A DNA stretch of 64,000 nucleotides, taken from the NCBI GenBank assembly GCA_002077065.1, contig NAJO01000040.1, forward strand, positions 248,001-312,000, in the 5' to 3' direction. Shown one piece after another: positions 45,610 to 56,858 of the stretch. Below the pieces are notes generated by a model, which worked only from the letters and a program-made list of their open reading frames with translations, was not told the origin of the DNA and did not search any database. Origin of the DNA: Cryoendolithus antarcticus (taxonomy: Eukaryota > Ascomycota > Dothideomycetes > Cladosporiales > Cladosporiaceae). A program made the translations under genes and the position numbers. Within the stretch, counting starts at the first letter, position 1; the number at the start of each line of letters is the position of its first letter.

Positions 45610-46205
45610 TCATGCAACAACACCATCCTTGACCATTTGGCGAACAGTCTCGTTGGTAGACTGAATTATCTGCTTGGTCATATCATGCACCTGCTGCCAC
45701 TTCTCCTTAGCTTCGTCCGAGCCCTCCTTGAGGTCTGGGTGCGGCTAGACGAGCGTCAGCTGATGTTTCGGGGGGTGGGAGAGGCTTGCTAGCTCACCCA
45801 TTCGATAGTGAACGTCATGTAGAGCTTGCTTGGGTCGTCACAGTCCGTGGAGATGATGTTGCTAATGCGCTCGCCGGTCTGTTGCATCGCGAAATCGACC
45901 TACTGAAGTCAGCGAACGAAATTCCGATGCTTGAGGGACAATAGACTGACTCTCATAGGCGCATGGAAAGCGATCTCCTCCTCAGCCTTGCCACCGGGTG
46001 GTCCCCAACCGTTCTTGAAGGTGACGATGCGTGTCAAGCCGTGCTCGTTCTCACGAGTAACTTCGCAGCCCTCCATGAGCTTGACGAACTCTTGCGGCTT
46101 GCGGGCCTTGATGACCATACCCTGCCACATCTGATCGACGGTGAGCTCAGGCTCGGCGCCCTCAGGATTGATGAGCGCGGTACGAGAAACTTTGATGAGG
46201 ACCAT
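45610..46205 (-). CDS. DUF1857 (AtaL-like) protein
   Basis: The model is complement(join(45610..45744, 45798..45899, 45951..46205)), 163 aa, with introns of 51 and 53 nt. It starts MVLIKVSRTALINP and carries the DUF1857 blocks LTVDQMWQGMVIKARKPQEF, RIVTFKNGWGPPGGKAEEEIAFHAPMR and, after splicing, VDFAMQQTGERISNIIS and YMTFTIEWPHPDLKEGS. The family has a START/Bet v1-like (SRPBCC) fold with a hydrophobic pocket. As I recall, the Pfam name AtaL comes from the acetylaranotin biosynthesis cluster, and members occur near secondary-metabolite genes. No catalytic residues are known to me. The length is normal. It is transcribed in the same direction as the MFS gene and lies upstream of it. Confidence 0.88.
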
Positions 46206-47005
46206 GATTGAGGTGATATGGCTGTTGAAGTGTGGAAAGTAAAGGAGGTAGACTGCTCGATTATGACCATCCGGCAGACTGACCTTCTATATCAACGCTT
46301 CTCGGAGTGATCATGTACGGTGTTGACGGCCTGCACCATCCCTGAGCATGCTGTGCCACTCCTGCTACCGCAAATCGAATGTGTCCGGACATTGTGGAGG
46401 ACACAAATGTCAAACAAGATACCGCAGGTCCGACCACACAGGCGCACGTCCCGACACTCCCATGTCCTGACCAAGTCGAGCGCGTTCTACGGAGCAGTCC
46501 ATAAATAGTTGTTCACGGAGGCGGACAGGCTTGCGGTGCTCGACGGCGTCTAATTGCACCGGAGTGGTGCTGCAGAGATCGCTTCGGCACGTTCGAATTG
46601 AATGCGGCATTGAGGAAAGGCATCTCCTCGCTGCCGTAGTCCGTCAAGACCGCAGCACAGCGGGCCATCGTACCATGTGGCATTTTGCTACGTGCGAGCA
46701 TGTGTGGAATGCTCTTTCCGCGTCTCCGATACTACGAGCATAGCATACGATGGGAAAAATGGAAGACGTACAGATAGGTTGCAACCCGTCTGAACCCGAC
46801 GCGTCTCGAACGATGTGGGGTGACGTAGGCCAGGGCAAATACATGCAGATAGAGAACAAGGTAACATATGGATGGACTTGAAGTATTCGCAATTGATACA
46901 CTCCGGCCTATTTCATCGACTCTAAGCCGGGTTCTCCTGCTTCAACATTCCGCACTCTCGCCCGTCCAATCCGCTCAGATGAGATTGACCTCTCTTGTAC
47001 CACCT
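46206..47005. other. Intergenic
   Basis: 800 nt between the DUF1857 gene and the 3' end of the secreted-protein gene; it holds the DUF1857 promoter. No gene was recognised. Confidence 0.4.
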
Positions 47006-47859
47006 CTATAAGTCCTTCACGTACTTCATCACGCGCTGCCCAAAGATACTCTCGCCATCAGTCGGGCACTTCCCAGACGCGTCCGGCATGTTCTTGTTCT
47101 CGAGCACTTCCTTGCTCGCCTGTGGGTATGGGACAACCTTCCTCGCGCCGTCGTACGGAATCCAGTCAAGCTTGTCAACCTGCGCGATCAGATCATCGTG
47201 GCCAAGCGCTTTGATGTCCGCCACCAGATCGGTGAAAGTCTTCAGCGTGGGGCCAGTTGGGCTGCTGGACATAGTCGTCAAGCCGAAGTCGCCCGTTGGG
47301 CCGGGCTCCCAGTAAACTATGTATGGGTCACAGGCAGTGTCCCATCCGTATGCGACAATCTCCAACGGCCCGGAGACTTGCTCCAGCGTGCCAGTGCCGT
47401 GAAAGGTCTTAACGTCGGTGTAATCAGTATACGTCTCGTAGCCGTAGATGCTGTAGATGTGATCGCAGCCAGGGACTTGGAAAGTGATGAAGTCGGTCTT
47501 GTGGACATCCGTGGTGGCGCCGGGGGATGCGAAAAGCTCGATGTTATGCATGTACTCAGACTTGAAAGTTGTCAGCTCGTGCTCCTGGTAATGCGGTTGG
47601 CACGTTATTGACTCACGCCTGGCAGCGATTGGTAAGTCCTGTACCAGTGGCCGTACTCAAAGCCCTTGGGTGCAGGCTTGTAGCAGCCACTGGATTGCAT
47701 TGACACCGCAGGAGGGACGCGCGCGCATGTTTTGCTGTGGTGTGTCAGACTTGTACACTTTTGCTTCTGACTTCAGCGCACTCACCCGCACACCGAAGGT
47801 AGCGCGGCAGCCGAGGCCGTGCCCAGGAGGACCGCTGTGGAGGCGATGAGGGAAAGCAT
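47006..47859 (-). CDS. Secreted protein of unknown family
   Basis: The model is complement(join(47006..47560, 47617..47734, 47786..47859)), 248 aa, with introns of 51 and 56 nt. The ATG at 47859 gives a clear signal peptide (MLSLIASTAVLLGTASA) before ALPSVCGKTCARVPPA. Four cysteines lie in the first 45 mature residues region (VCGKTC, SGCYKP) and more later (PGCDHIY, DTACDPY, GKCPTD), so disulfides are likely. The body (FITFQVPGCDHIYSIYGYETY, GTLEQVSGPLEIVAYGWDTACDPYIVYWEPG) looks like a beta-rich single domain, possibly lipocalin-like, but I cannot assign a family. No transmembrane helix or GPI signal is seen. It is head-to-head with the SDR gene, 659 nt apart. Confidence 0.78.
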
Positions 47860-48518
47860 GGTGTCTGGTTGACAAGAGTGATTATGGGGATACTTTGAAC
47901 CTGGACGACGCGATGCAAATAGAGTCGAAGTCGAGATGAAGAAGGCGTGTTCGCGATCAATACTTACCTTACATTTCAGTAGTATCGATCAGTGTACATT
48001 GCTGATCCTCGGATCGTGTCAATGCGTCGCGGCATTCCTACGCTGTTCGCTGGATGTCCGCTGCATATTATCGACCGATGTCCGATGGAAGCAAGAGAAG
48101 GCGCCACTGTGCTGGAAGCTCGGTAGATGTTTCGTGATACGTGATCTCGGTATGCCCAGCAAGATCGTCTGTCGTGGCGCTATGAATCCATCTCGACTCA
48201 ATACATGGTCGTTGTGGTGAGTCGCTACATCACCGAATTCGTGTAAGCAGACATGTCACATCGCGACAGCAGGACGGGGGTACGTGTTAAGGTACTGTAG
48301 CTCCTGCAAGTCCGATGAATGCAGGTGCAGTCGTTAGCGTGGGGTTGATCGAAGTCCCGGCGGCTTTGAGGTTCGTCCGCTCCATACAAACCACAAAACA
48401 GTGCATGTGGCGCATCTCGATCGCATATGTAACCTCGAAATCACGACTTGACACATTCCACACTCACCTACTGATCAATACCTCACTGCTTCCTCCCTAC
48501 TCCTCACTCATCGCCAAA
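47860..48518. promoter_or_regulatory. Divergent promoter region, secreted protein / SDR
   Basis: 659 nt between two divergent starts. No operator was recognised. A CT-rich leader precedes the SDR ATG (about 48475-48510). Confidence 0.4.
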
Positions 48519-49676
48519 ATGCCCAACTTCTTCTACTCCCAGTTCTTTGTCACGCCAAAACTCCCCAAGAAAGATTTGAGCGGCCAGACAATCATTGTCA
48601 CAGGCGCAAATGTCGGACTCGGTTTCGAAGCTGCGAAGCACTTCGCCAACATGCGCGCCGAGAGGGTGATTCTTGCATGTCGCGATCAGCAGAAGGGAAA
48701 TGTCGCCGCGGATCAGATTCGGCAGTCTTCTCTGCTAGCGGCGAAGACACACCTCGAGGTCTGGTCTCTCGATCTCTCCAGCTACGCATCGATCGAAGCA
48801 TTCGGCAAGAAAGTCAACACCCTTACCCGTCTCGATGCCGTCGTCGCAAACGCCGGTATTCTGACCAAGCAATTCAAGCTCATGGAGGGCAACGAGAGCA
48901 CCATCACTGTCAATGTTATCAGCACGATCCTCATGGGAATGCTGGTTCTGCCAAAGCTCCGCGAGAGCGCAAAGGCCAACAAGAAGGACGGCGTCTTGAC
49001 CTTTGTTGGATCTGAGGTGTACACCATGGCCAAGTTCACCGAGCAAGACTCCGAGAAGCTTCTTGCTACCCTCAACTCGCCTGAGAAGTCCAATATGGGC
49101 GATCGGTATGTTTCCGATCCGTTGTGATGCTCGCTGCAAGCTTTATACTGACTGGTAGCACAGCTACAACGTCTCCAAGCTGCTCCTCTTGTTCGCTGTC
49201 CGCGAGCTCGCGAAGCAGAACCCGATCAGCGACCAGAGTCCGGTGTTGATCAGCGTACTCACACCCGGCTTCTGCAAGAGCTCCGTCTTTCGCGACACTG
49301 GCTTCGGCTCCAAGATGATGAACTTCATGGTATGTGGCAGCCTTCCCGCTCGCTCCTACTCGTATGCATGTGCTGACACTGCACACAGGCTATCATCATG
49401 GGTCGGGAGACCGAGGTCGGCTCGAGGACTTTGGTCGATGCCGCCGTGGGCAAGCATGGAAGGAACGAGCATGGCGAGTTCCTTTGGGACAACAAGCCAG
49501 CACCGTAAGTCAATCCATCCTCTCGTTCGGAGCTGAAAATCACGATACTGATCCTTCTTCGTAGTCCTACCGGCTTCGTACCTAGCGAGAAGGGCCAGCG
49601 CATCCAGAAGAAGCTGTGGAGCGAGCTGAACGGCAAGCTCGAGGAAGCAGTTCCGGGCGTAACAGCCACGGCATAG
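48519..49676 (+). CDS. Short-chain dehydrogenase/reductase
   Basis: NAD(P)-dependent oxidoreductase of the classical SDR type, substrate unknown. The model is join(48519..49105, 49164..49329, 49389..49504, 49565..49676), 326 aa, with three introns of 58-60 nt. The cofactor motif TGANVGLG begins at residue 28, NAGI follows at about 115, and the catalytic YNVSK (Tyr197, Lys201) is rebuilt exactly across the first splice site. The catalytic Ser should be in FVGSEVY near residue 168. ACRDQQKG after beta-2 suggests NADP(H) preference. The sequence has the look of retinol-dehydrogenase-like SDRs of moulds, often found near secondary-metabolism genes. The ATG at 48519 (context CAAAATG) starts MPNFFYSQFF; the open frame upstream to 48315 is probably leader. 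Confidence 0.92.
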
Positions 49677-50530
49677 AAGATCTGACACAGAGTGGTACGA
49701 TACTGGTAGCTTGTCCTGGCGTTTGGTGCATAGAGTCTCTGGAACGGGCTCGGGGAAAGTGAATAGACATTATACCTTGGCGTGGGACCTCTCACATCCC
49801 TCGACGGCAGCGACACGTTACCATGTACCGTTGAACTGCCTTGACCTCGATGTTGACTATAGCCTGTTACTTCCTGGCGCGATGCGACGTGAACAATGAT
49901 TGAAGACATTGTTGATTCGTTCGAAACAGTTACAGATGTCGCACAACGAGGGTCTTGGCAATCTCGCGGGGTTTCACATCCCATCCAGTACGCGACAGGT
50001 GCGTCTCGATCGAATGCTCATTATCGAGATTAGTATCGTAGTCAGTATCGTTCGTCGATCGAGACTCTTGTGACCGAGGCAGCCCAGGACTCGAGACGAT
50101 GCGCGACTCGATCAGCCGAGGAAATTGCCCTGCTCACCTTACGGACGCGTCTCGCTCTCTGCAAAGGCGGCCCAATTCGCCATTGTATACACATGTACTC
50201 TCTCTGTTCGGAAAGATCCAAACCATGCACCCGCATGCGAACTCGTACTACTCAAGCGGTAATTGGACTACTAAAGACGGCGATCTGTGGCATACGGACA
50301 AGACCTGTACCCCGAAATGGAATTGAGGCCATGTGAAGTCAACCTTTCTTTCTGCTTCAACCAAGGAACCTTCTCGGATCCATATTTAATTTGCAATACT
50401 CTCTCGTTATCTACTGTCACTTCCGAGTATCTAATGGAGACAAGACTCCATAGAACGCTCCCACACCTGCGCACATTTTGCTTGCGTACGACTAGAATGG
50501 CTCATCGCCTCTGCTCTGCTGCACCACCAT
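49677..50530. other. Convergent intergenic region
   Basis: About 850 nt between the 3' ends of the SDR and DUF3237-like genes. No gene was recognised. Confidence 0.4.
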
Positions 50531-51365
50531 CTATTGCACCTCCGAGATCTTGAACTCCAACCCGAGGATCTTGTCACCGTAGACAATGTAGCGCTGCGAA
50601 CCGACGTAGTTCACATCCTCTAGGAACTTGTACTTGCCGGGCGAAGTCTGGAAGGAGAGGTTGATTGCTAACAGATGGTCAGTAAGGTGCCAGATCACAT
50701 TCACCAGACCGAGAGGACATACAGCCATAGCCCCAGTCGGAGCCGTTGAACGATGGGTCGCCAGTGAAGAGCTTCTTGGTGTCTGGTCCGGTGCCGTCAA
50801 CTGTGCCAGTGTACTCGAAGTAGATATTAGCGTTGTCGTCAGTCCTGCGATTTCGGATTAGAGACTGCTTCATAACCTGATCCCCCGGTTCTGCCCTGTT
50901 CTGCGGACTTACACAGCGATGCCATTGTACTGGAGCTTCGCAGTCGCGAAACTGGGTTGAAGGTGCACGTTCGCTGCGCCGAACGCGATGGTCGCGTTGA
51001 CCTTGTTCTCCCCGTAGCCTGGCTCGCTGACTAGGTAGCTACCTTCGGAAAAGCTGGGGGAGTACTCGAAGTAGTGTCCTGTCTTTCGTTAGGTCGGTCT
51101 CGGCACTCAGCTCAGTTCAAGCAAGCACCCTCGTTGTTCGGTCCCAATCGGTAATTCTCGCCAAAGGGAGTGAACGGGATCTGCGCACAGCTCTTAGCAA
51201 GTTGCCCAGTTTGCGAACTATCGCGACAGATAATACCATCAAGTGGAACGCAGGGGTCAATTTCGCAGTGCCCGCTGTGCTGGAAAGCGTATCGACTATT
51301 GGCGAAGGGAATGCATTGGTCTTTGAGGCGAGCAACAGCTGGCTGGCGATCCACGGAACGTACAT
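50531..51365 (-). CDS. DUF3237-like protein
   Basis: The five-exon model is complement(join(50531..50667, 50723..50844, 50913..51078, 51129..51180, 51237..51365)), 201 aa, with introns of 50-68 nt. All junctions keep frame. The protein reads KLTPAFHLM at about residues 34-42, then IPFTPFGENYRLGPNNEGHYFEY, a central NANIYFEYTGTVDGTG, and the C-terminal LSFQTSPGKYKFLEDVNYVG. The spacing of an I-Y-F-E-Y-T-G strand, F-x-T-S-P-x-K-Y and a final V-G strand resembles DUF3237, a small beta-barrel family. The N terminus MYVPWIASQLLLASKTNAFP may be a weak signal peptide. Family assignment is moderate and function unknown. An alternative longer second exon in another frame (up to 51354) is open but lacks an ATG. 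It is head-to-head with the FAD oxidase gene. Confidence 0.7.
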
Positions 51366-52022
51366 GATGGCGAGTGTTGGACGTTGGGATTCGCGTGTCG
51401 AGGGGACTTGTGGAATACTGTTGCCTGCAGGGGCTTGAGAGACAGCACCTATATGCACACTTACTACGCAGGGTACAGCTTCGCGGAACGTTTCAGTGTC
51501 CGACGGAGACGCGAGTGGACGATCATGGCACCCAAATGGCCCGACGGCATTGACACGCAAAGCTTACGACAATGTGCCAATCCTCGCAACTGCGGTGCAA
51601 AATGTCCACGCTTGCGGAAGTTGCGATTGATGTTCCTGCATCTCTGGACGGGGTTCCGTGATTTCTTGGCACTTTTCGACTGACTCGTTTCGACTTCACG
51701 AATATCCCACGCGAGACTTCCATGCAGGCGCAATCACCGATCAAGACCCGCTCCGTCGGTCATGACTATTAGCATGGACACAGATTGCTCGTCATACACT
51801 GGGTTCATCGCGCGGTCTACCGTGCCAGCGCAGGATTGTCGCCACCTCGAGCACCGCTCACGACGTCAGCCTCCAATCATGCACGGCTCGCTGCTCGCTG
51901 GTTCATATCGCCGCTGGTGTAGTCCGGTCACGGTATATGTCGTGTCGATACGCACGCGTGTCTGGGCAGTCTTGTAGGTGACACTCATTTCTCCCTTTCG
52001 TGACTTTGCTGCAGATCACAGC
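51366..52022. promoter_or_regulatory. Divergent promoter region, DUF3237-like / FAD oxidase
   Basis: 657 nt between two divergent starts, both genes possibly secreted. The minus-strand open frames here look like chance. No operator was recognised. Confidence 0.4.
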
Positions 52023-53740
52023 ATGTTGTCACCACAGACGGTGGCCTCAGGCCTTCTCGCCGCATCTCTCTGCGTGCCTGTTGCTGCTGCACCGCCTTTC
52101 TTCAATCCATTCATGCGACACAACCTCGCTGCGACGCTTGGCCCACAGCTGTCATCTGGAGCGGCTCTGTACACCAAGTCTAATAGTGATTTCGCCAAGC
52201 ACGATGAGCGATGGACGCAGTGGAACGCTCCTACATTTTCTGCTGTCGTCGAGCCGGCATCTGAGAAGGATATTGTCGCGACGGTGCGTACATCTCATCC
52301 CTTGACCGACCAGACGGATACTGACGATATCAGATACAATACGCAACCAGCAACGGCATCCCGTTCTTCGCGCAAGGTGGTGGACATGGCTACAGTGGCA
52401 CCTTGGGCATCATTCAAAAGGCGATCATGATCAAGCTGCAGACCAACTTCGGTTCGGCCTTGTACAACGCGCACGACAAGTCCGTCAGCGTGGGAGGAGG
52501 TGCGAAGTACTCCGTTCTTGCCGAGGCCGCATATGCCGCTGGCCGCGAACTCAGTAAGTGCCATTGTCGGCCATACACAGTCGTACGCTCCAGTACTGAC
52601 GACCTGTAGCTGTCGGATCCTGCCCCTGCGTTGGCGCCGTCGGCGGTGCACTCTCCGGTGGACACGGCCGCCTTCAGGGCAAGCACGGCCTCGGTCTGGA
52701 CGCCCTCAAGAGTATGCGCGTCGTCCTTGCCAACGGCACAGCTCTCGATGTCTCCGCTGAGAAGAACGTCGATCTCTGGTGGGGCATGCGCGGTGCTGGT
52801 CAGAATTATGGTGTCGTCGTCTCAGCAACTTTCAACACCTTCCCCGAGACCCCAGGCGCCATGCACTACGATGGCGAGCTCATCCTTGACGGCACGCAGC
52901 TCGAAGAAGTCTTTGAGATCCTGAACGAGATGGTGCCTACATGGCCCGCTGGTCTTGCGTTCGATGTGCTATTTGCTGCATTCCCAGGCTCGCTGGATGT
53001 GAGTTTGCCACTTGCCCGGTGTCCGAGATTCTTCACTGACATCCACACAGCCCGTCATAGTCCTCAGCATGATCTACGCCGGCCCCAAGCGCGAAGCAGC
53101 AAAATACACCCACCGCTTCGCCGCCCTCAAGGGCTCCCTCATGTTCAGCGAGAACATGTACACCTGGGCAGACCTCCCCTTTAAGGCTGCGGGCGGCAGC
53201 ATCGCAGCTTCATGCGGAACCACCAAGCTCCGCTCAACGTACTCGAACAACGTCCGCACCTTCGATCCCAAGATCCAGAGAGATGCATGGAACAAGTACG
53301 GCGAGTTTCTGCAAGCCTACCCAAACGCCAACGGCACCGGCGTCCTATGGGAGATTTTCGGCACCCAGCGCGTATCCGAAATCCCCGCCAACGCCTCCTC
53401 CTACGCCTTCCGCGACCGCGTCACCATGATCGGCTTGCTGCAATTCGACTACACCGACCCGTCTATTCTGCCTGGTATCGAGGCCTACGGCAAGGCGTGG
53501 AGACAGCAGAGTATCGAGAATTCGGGCTGGGATGACGACAAGCTTTATGTTTACCCCAACTATGCGCGTGGTGACGAGCCGCTGGATAGTCTGTTTGGGT
53601 ATGAGCATTGGCGGATTGAGAAGTTAAGGATGCTGAAGAAGGAGTATGATCCAACGGATGCGTTTAGGGGGTACCATGATGTATGGAGTCACCCTGGGAA
53701 GGATCATCATGGTCACAGTGAAAGAGGCGATTTGAAGTGA
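52023..53740 (+). CDS. Secreted FAD-linked oxidase, berberine-bridge enzyme type
   Basis: Predicted secreted flavoprotein oxidising a sugar, alcohol or aromatic substrate with O2. The model is join(52023..52283, 52334..52553, 52610..52998, 53051..53740), 519 aa, with introns of 50-56 nt. The ATG at 52023 gives a signal peptide (MLSPQTVASGLLAASLCVPVAAA); a longer in-frame reading starts at a GTG. The FAD-binding PCMH domain covers about residues 60-240, with FFAQGGGHGYSG carrying the expected flavin-linking His105 and SCPCVGAVGGALSGGHG carrying Cys165, so a bicovalent flavin is possible. The C-terminal BBE segment is at about 470-500 (YPNYARGDEPLDSLFGYEHW... KKEYDPTDAFRGY). All signatures are intact. 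A His-rich tail (HPGKDHHGHSERG) ends the protein. Confidence 0.93.
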
Positions 53741-54018
53741 GTCCGTATCGAGCTGGATGCCGCTGTTAGGTCGTATGAATGGCAGCGCCGGCTCTCGTGG
53801 GGCGTGGGTCGGGCTGAATCATAGACGGTATGTCTCCTATAATCAGACTGTCGGAATGGTAGAAGTGTCCCAGTGAATGGGTTCAGGCAGTGATCGAGGA
53901 TACGACCAGTTATAGATCAAATTATTGTTGCTAGCATGTTATTACATTAGCGAACTACCGTCTCTCATCTACTGCCTTTGCCTGCCGCCGTCGCTGAGGG
54001 TACATGTACACGTCTCCT
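53741..54018. other. Convergent intergenic gap
   Basis: 278 nt between the 3' ends of the FAD oxidase and DUF4336 genes; no gene. Confidence 0.5.
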
Positions 54019-54852
54019 TCACGTCGACTTCCGTGCAGCCTGAATGTGCCACTCCATAACCTTCTCGAATATTTTCTTCCCACCCGTCTCGATCACATCC
54101 CCATGACATGGGATGATCCTGTCGAAGTTCCAGCTCGCGATTCGTGCCACGGCGGGGTTGAAGCTTTTCTTGTCCTGAGCGATGCCATACCAAATCAATC
54201 GCCTCTGACTAAGCGCCTCGCCTCGGGGATTGTTCAGCCAAACGAATAGTCTTGTCAAGAGGCCTCCAGTGGGTGATAGGCCTGACTTGCTCATCTGTTC
54301 TGTCGCGGGCAAGTTGAAGAGAAGATCTGCCTCGATCAATGTCCCTGATTTGCGGTGGTTGACTACGACTTCTTTGTTCCCATGTCCGTGCACGTACTCC
54401 AGATCAAAGTCTGCGTCGAACTCGGCGTCTACCGTCAACTTCTTTGCATCCGCATCCTTGGCCTTGAGCAGCACCCACTTGTCCTGCGCGATCTTGCCAT
54501 ATCCCTGCTTATCCCTCAACCCCGGCAAAGTCTCCGGCCCCACCACCTTAGCATCCGGATACGCCTTATGCCACTCCTCGAGGAAAATGTGGTGCTCGGC
54601 GTCTAGCGCAACGAGGTACTTTGCAGGTCCAAGTGCGCGCATCTCCTCCTTGACGGTGGGTGTAAGGGCTACTGGCGAGAAGACTGCGGTATTGCCGGAT
54701 TGCAGGCGCACCGCTGTGCCGCGGCCGCCTATTGCTATGCGGCCGAAGCGGAGGAATGGTGTGCTGAAGGTTTTGATGTCGGGTGTGACGCTGCGAATGA
54801 CCATCACCTTCTCAGGATCGCTCGGGATGAGCTTGCGCGCGTTAGACGCCAT
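54019..54852 (-). CDS. DUF4336 protein (metallo-beta-lactamase-like fold)
   Basis: Single exon of 277 aa. The order of segments matches DUF4336: DIKTFSTPFLRFGRIAIGGRGTAVRL near residues 25-50, SPVALTPTVKEEMRALG near 60-75, YLVALDAEHHIFLEEWHKAYPDAKVVGP near 80-105, DFDLEYVHGHGNKEVVV near 150, and IIPCHGDVIETGGKKIFEKVMEWH near the C terminus. The His-containing DAEHHIFL and PCHGD positions correspond to metal-site regions of the lactamase fold, but the classical HxHxDH is not present, so catalysis is uncertain. No signal peptide is seen, so it is probably cytosolic. It is convergent with the FAD oxidase. Family assignment is fairly sure; the role is unknown. Confidence 0.88.
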   Translation of the reverse strand: MASNARKLIPSDPEKVMVIRSVTPDIKTFSTPFLRFGRIAIGGRGTAVRLQSGNTAVFSPVALTPTVKEEMRALGPAKYLVALDAEHHIFLEEWHKAYPDAKVVGPETLPGLRDKQGYGKIAQDKWVLLKAKDADAKKLTVDAEFDADFDLEYVHGHGNKEVVVNHRKSGTLIEADLLFNLPATEQMSKSGLSPTGGLLTRLFVWLNNPRGEALSQRRLIWYGIAQDKKSFNPAVARIASWNFDRIIPCHGDVIETGGKKIFEKVMEWHIQAARKST

Positions 54853-55276
54853 GATCGGGTCGAACGGGACAGTATCGTGGAAGCTGTTGGGTGATATTGC
54901 AAGTCACCACCGGACCTAGAGTTCGATAGTGTTGCCGCCGGGCCTCGAGGAAGACCGCGCAGTGTTCTTGTACGTACTGCGATACGGCCAGTGGTCGAAC
55001 AACTCAAATCACCAGTTGCAGCGGCGTGATGTTGACTCAGCGGACCTCGGATCTGCTGACAGCCGGCGTGATCTTGATAGACAAGTGTGAGAAGAATGAG
55101 AAGTCGAATGCGAGGGCGACACGACAGTGGTATGATGTCGCATCTTAATTTGTATTTTGTAACAGGCGCGAATGTCACTCCATGCCAGAGCTCTCACAGC
55201 CACTCGGCATGGTCGGCTGCGACGTCATCAGCATCGGCGTTCGCATCGGTAATGGCCGACATTTTGCGTTGCAGCC
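54853..55276. other. Intergenic
   Basis: 424 nt upstream of the DUF4336 gene and downstream of the next minus-strand gene; probably the DUF4336 promoter. No gene was recognised. Confidence 0.45.
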
Positions 55277-56482
55277 TCACGGCACCCCGTTCGATGGGTG
55301 TAAGTCCTCCATATACCCATTACTCGAAGTCATGAGGTTGTAGAGCCTGAGCAGCCCGTTGACTGACACGCGGCCGACACCACGATACGAGCTTCGTGAT
55401 CTCTGTGGTCTCTCCCACCTGATCTCAATCGCCTTGACGGTTTTGCCCTCGAATCCCGCGAAGTCTCGCTTCGAGTCCTTGTGCAGTCTCAGATCGCTCA
55501 GCATATCTACTGCAGGCTCGTCGAGCACAAGACAAACGAGGTTGCGAGCAGGTGGTGGGATCACGGTTTCATCGTCCGTCAGATCCAAACCTCTGATGAT
55601 TGCACGAAATACAGCGCGGACTCGGTCATCAGACGCGTCCTCCAGAGTGTTTTGATCGTCTACAAGATCCAACTGGAATCGCTTGATCGCTTCGTCGGCA
55701 AATACCGGCAACGTACACTCGACATTGATTGTGTGAGTCTGCACCTCGCATAGATTCTCCAGTGCTCGCGTCAGCTTCTCTCGCGTGGCAGGCGTGTAAG
55801 AAGTGAGAAACACGTAATAACCCCAGGTCGGGTTTGGCGTGATCTGCTCGTCTTCGCGCCACCTGACTGTCTCACCGTCATGAATATGCTTGAGGAGACG
55901 CCGCACATCGTCCGAGTTGGAGTGATATCCCGTTCCAAATGATGCGTATGGTCCAGATGCATTGAATATGGTATGAACAGCAGCGGCTTCCAGCTCGGGG
56001 AAAGGCCGCATCGAGTCGCGAGTATCAGCTGCTGCTCCAGGGCCGTATGCCTGTGGCTGTACTGTCCGTCTGCTTGGAACGGGTCGTGACTCGAGAGATG
56101 GGTCAAGTGGAGTGACCAGTCTCTGCGGCGGAGCGTCTGCTGATCCTCTGCCTGTCATGATGATGCGGTCAAGTATACTTACCTGAAGACCGTGAATATG
56201 CAGATGCCGGTGCCTGCAGAGTGGGCATTAGATCCTTCAGCTGATCCTCGACCAAGTCAGTTTCGTGCTCGAATCTAGCAATGCGATGTCTGAGGGAAGG
56301 TGAAATTAGGCAAAGTCGACGTCTTGGCAGATCTGCGCGCTAGACATGCTTGAAAATCTCTCACCATGCTTGGCCCACCTTGCGCGTGCCATCCACTCCA
56401 CAGCAACAGGTCGAAGACCAAATGCGCCGACTTCTGTACATTGTCCTTGAGCGCGAGTCAGTGGCTTGTGTACCCTCGCCAT
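55277..56482 (-). CDS. Hypothetical protein, unknown family
   Basis: The model is complement(join(55277..56136, 56183..56289, 56379..56482)), 356 aa, with introns of 46 and 89 nt. The large last exon alone is open from an ATG at 56158, but two upstream exons join in frame and look coding: MARVHKPLTRAQGQ, then RHRIARFEHETDLVEDQLKDLMPTL, then SSDAPPQRLVTPLDPS. No domain is recognised. The central part (WGYYVFLTSYTPATREKLTRALENL, FQLDLVDDQNTLEDASDDRVRAVFRAII, ARNLVCLVLDEPAVDML) looks like a folded alpha/beta domain of a kind frequent in mould hypothetical proteins. No signal peptide or membrane helix is present. Coding status is fairly sure; the first two exons are a prediction. Confidence 0.65.
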
Positions 56483-56858
56483 GGTGACGAAGGCACGTGC
56501 AAGCACATGCACCTCCTACCATACCGCGGACCAATATGAGGGCGGACACCTTGACGGATCTCATGAAAGCCGATCTGGTCTAATGGTATCACACCTCTCG
56601 TATGTAGCGTCCATTGACACCGGCAGGTTCGGAAGGGGACGTCACGGTTGCTCGTTCATGGCATCACCAGTTCCGGAACTACTGTTCGGACTGCACGTGT
56701 GCTGTCTCGGGCGACGTGCGAAGTGGAGGTTCTCCGTTCGATTCTGAGGTTCGGCGATTCTTCTGGCGGGCAGGCGGCGCCTCATTCCTCGACTGAGGCG
56801 TTGTTGCATTCCATTGTGTTGCATCCGAGTTCGAACCTCGAGGGTAGTTGATCTCTGC
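56483..56858. other. Intergenic; tRNA-like boxes examined and not called
   Basis: 376 nt between two minus-strand genes. TGGTCTAATGG at about 56576-56586 resembles a Pol III A box and GAGTTCGAACCTCG near 56827-56840 resembles a B box, but no cloverleaf could be folded around either. Confidence 0.35.

Noticed and set aside
56570..56845. Possible tRNA gene(s): an A-box-like TGGTCTAATGG and a B-box-like GAGTTCGAACCTCG
   Set aside because: No acceptor, anticodon or T stems pair correctly around either box, and the two boxes are about 250 nt apart, too far for one tRNA.
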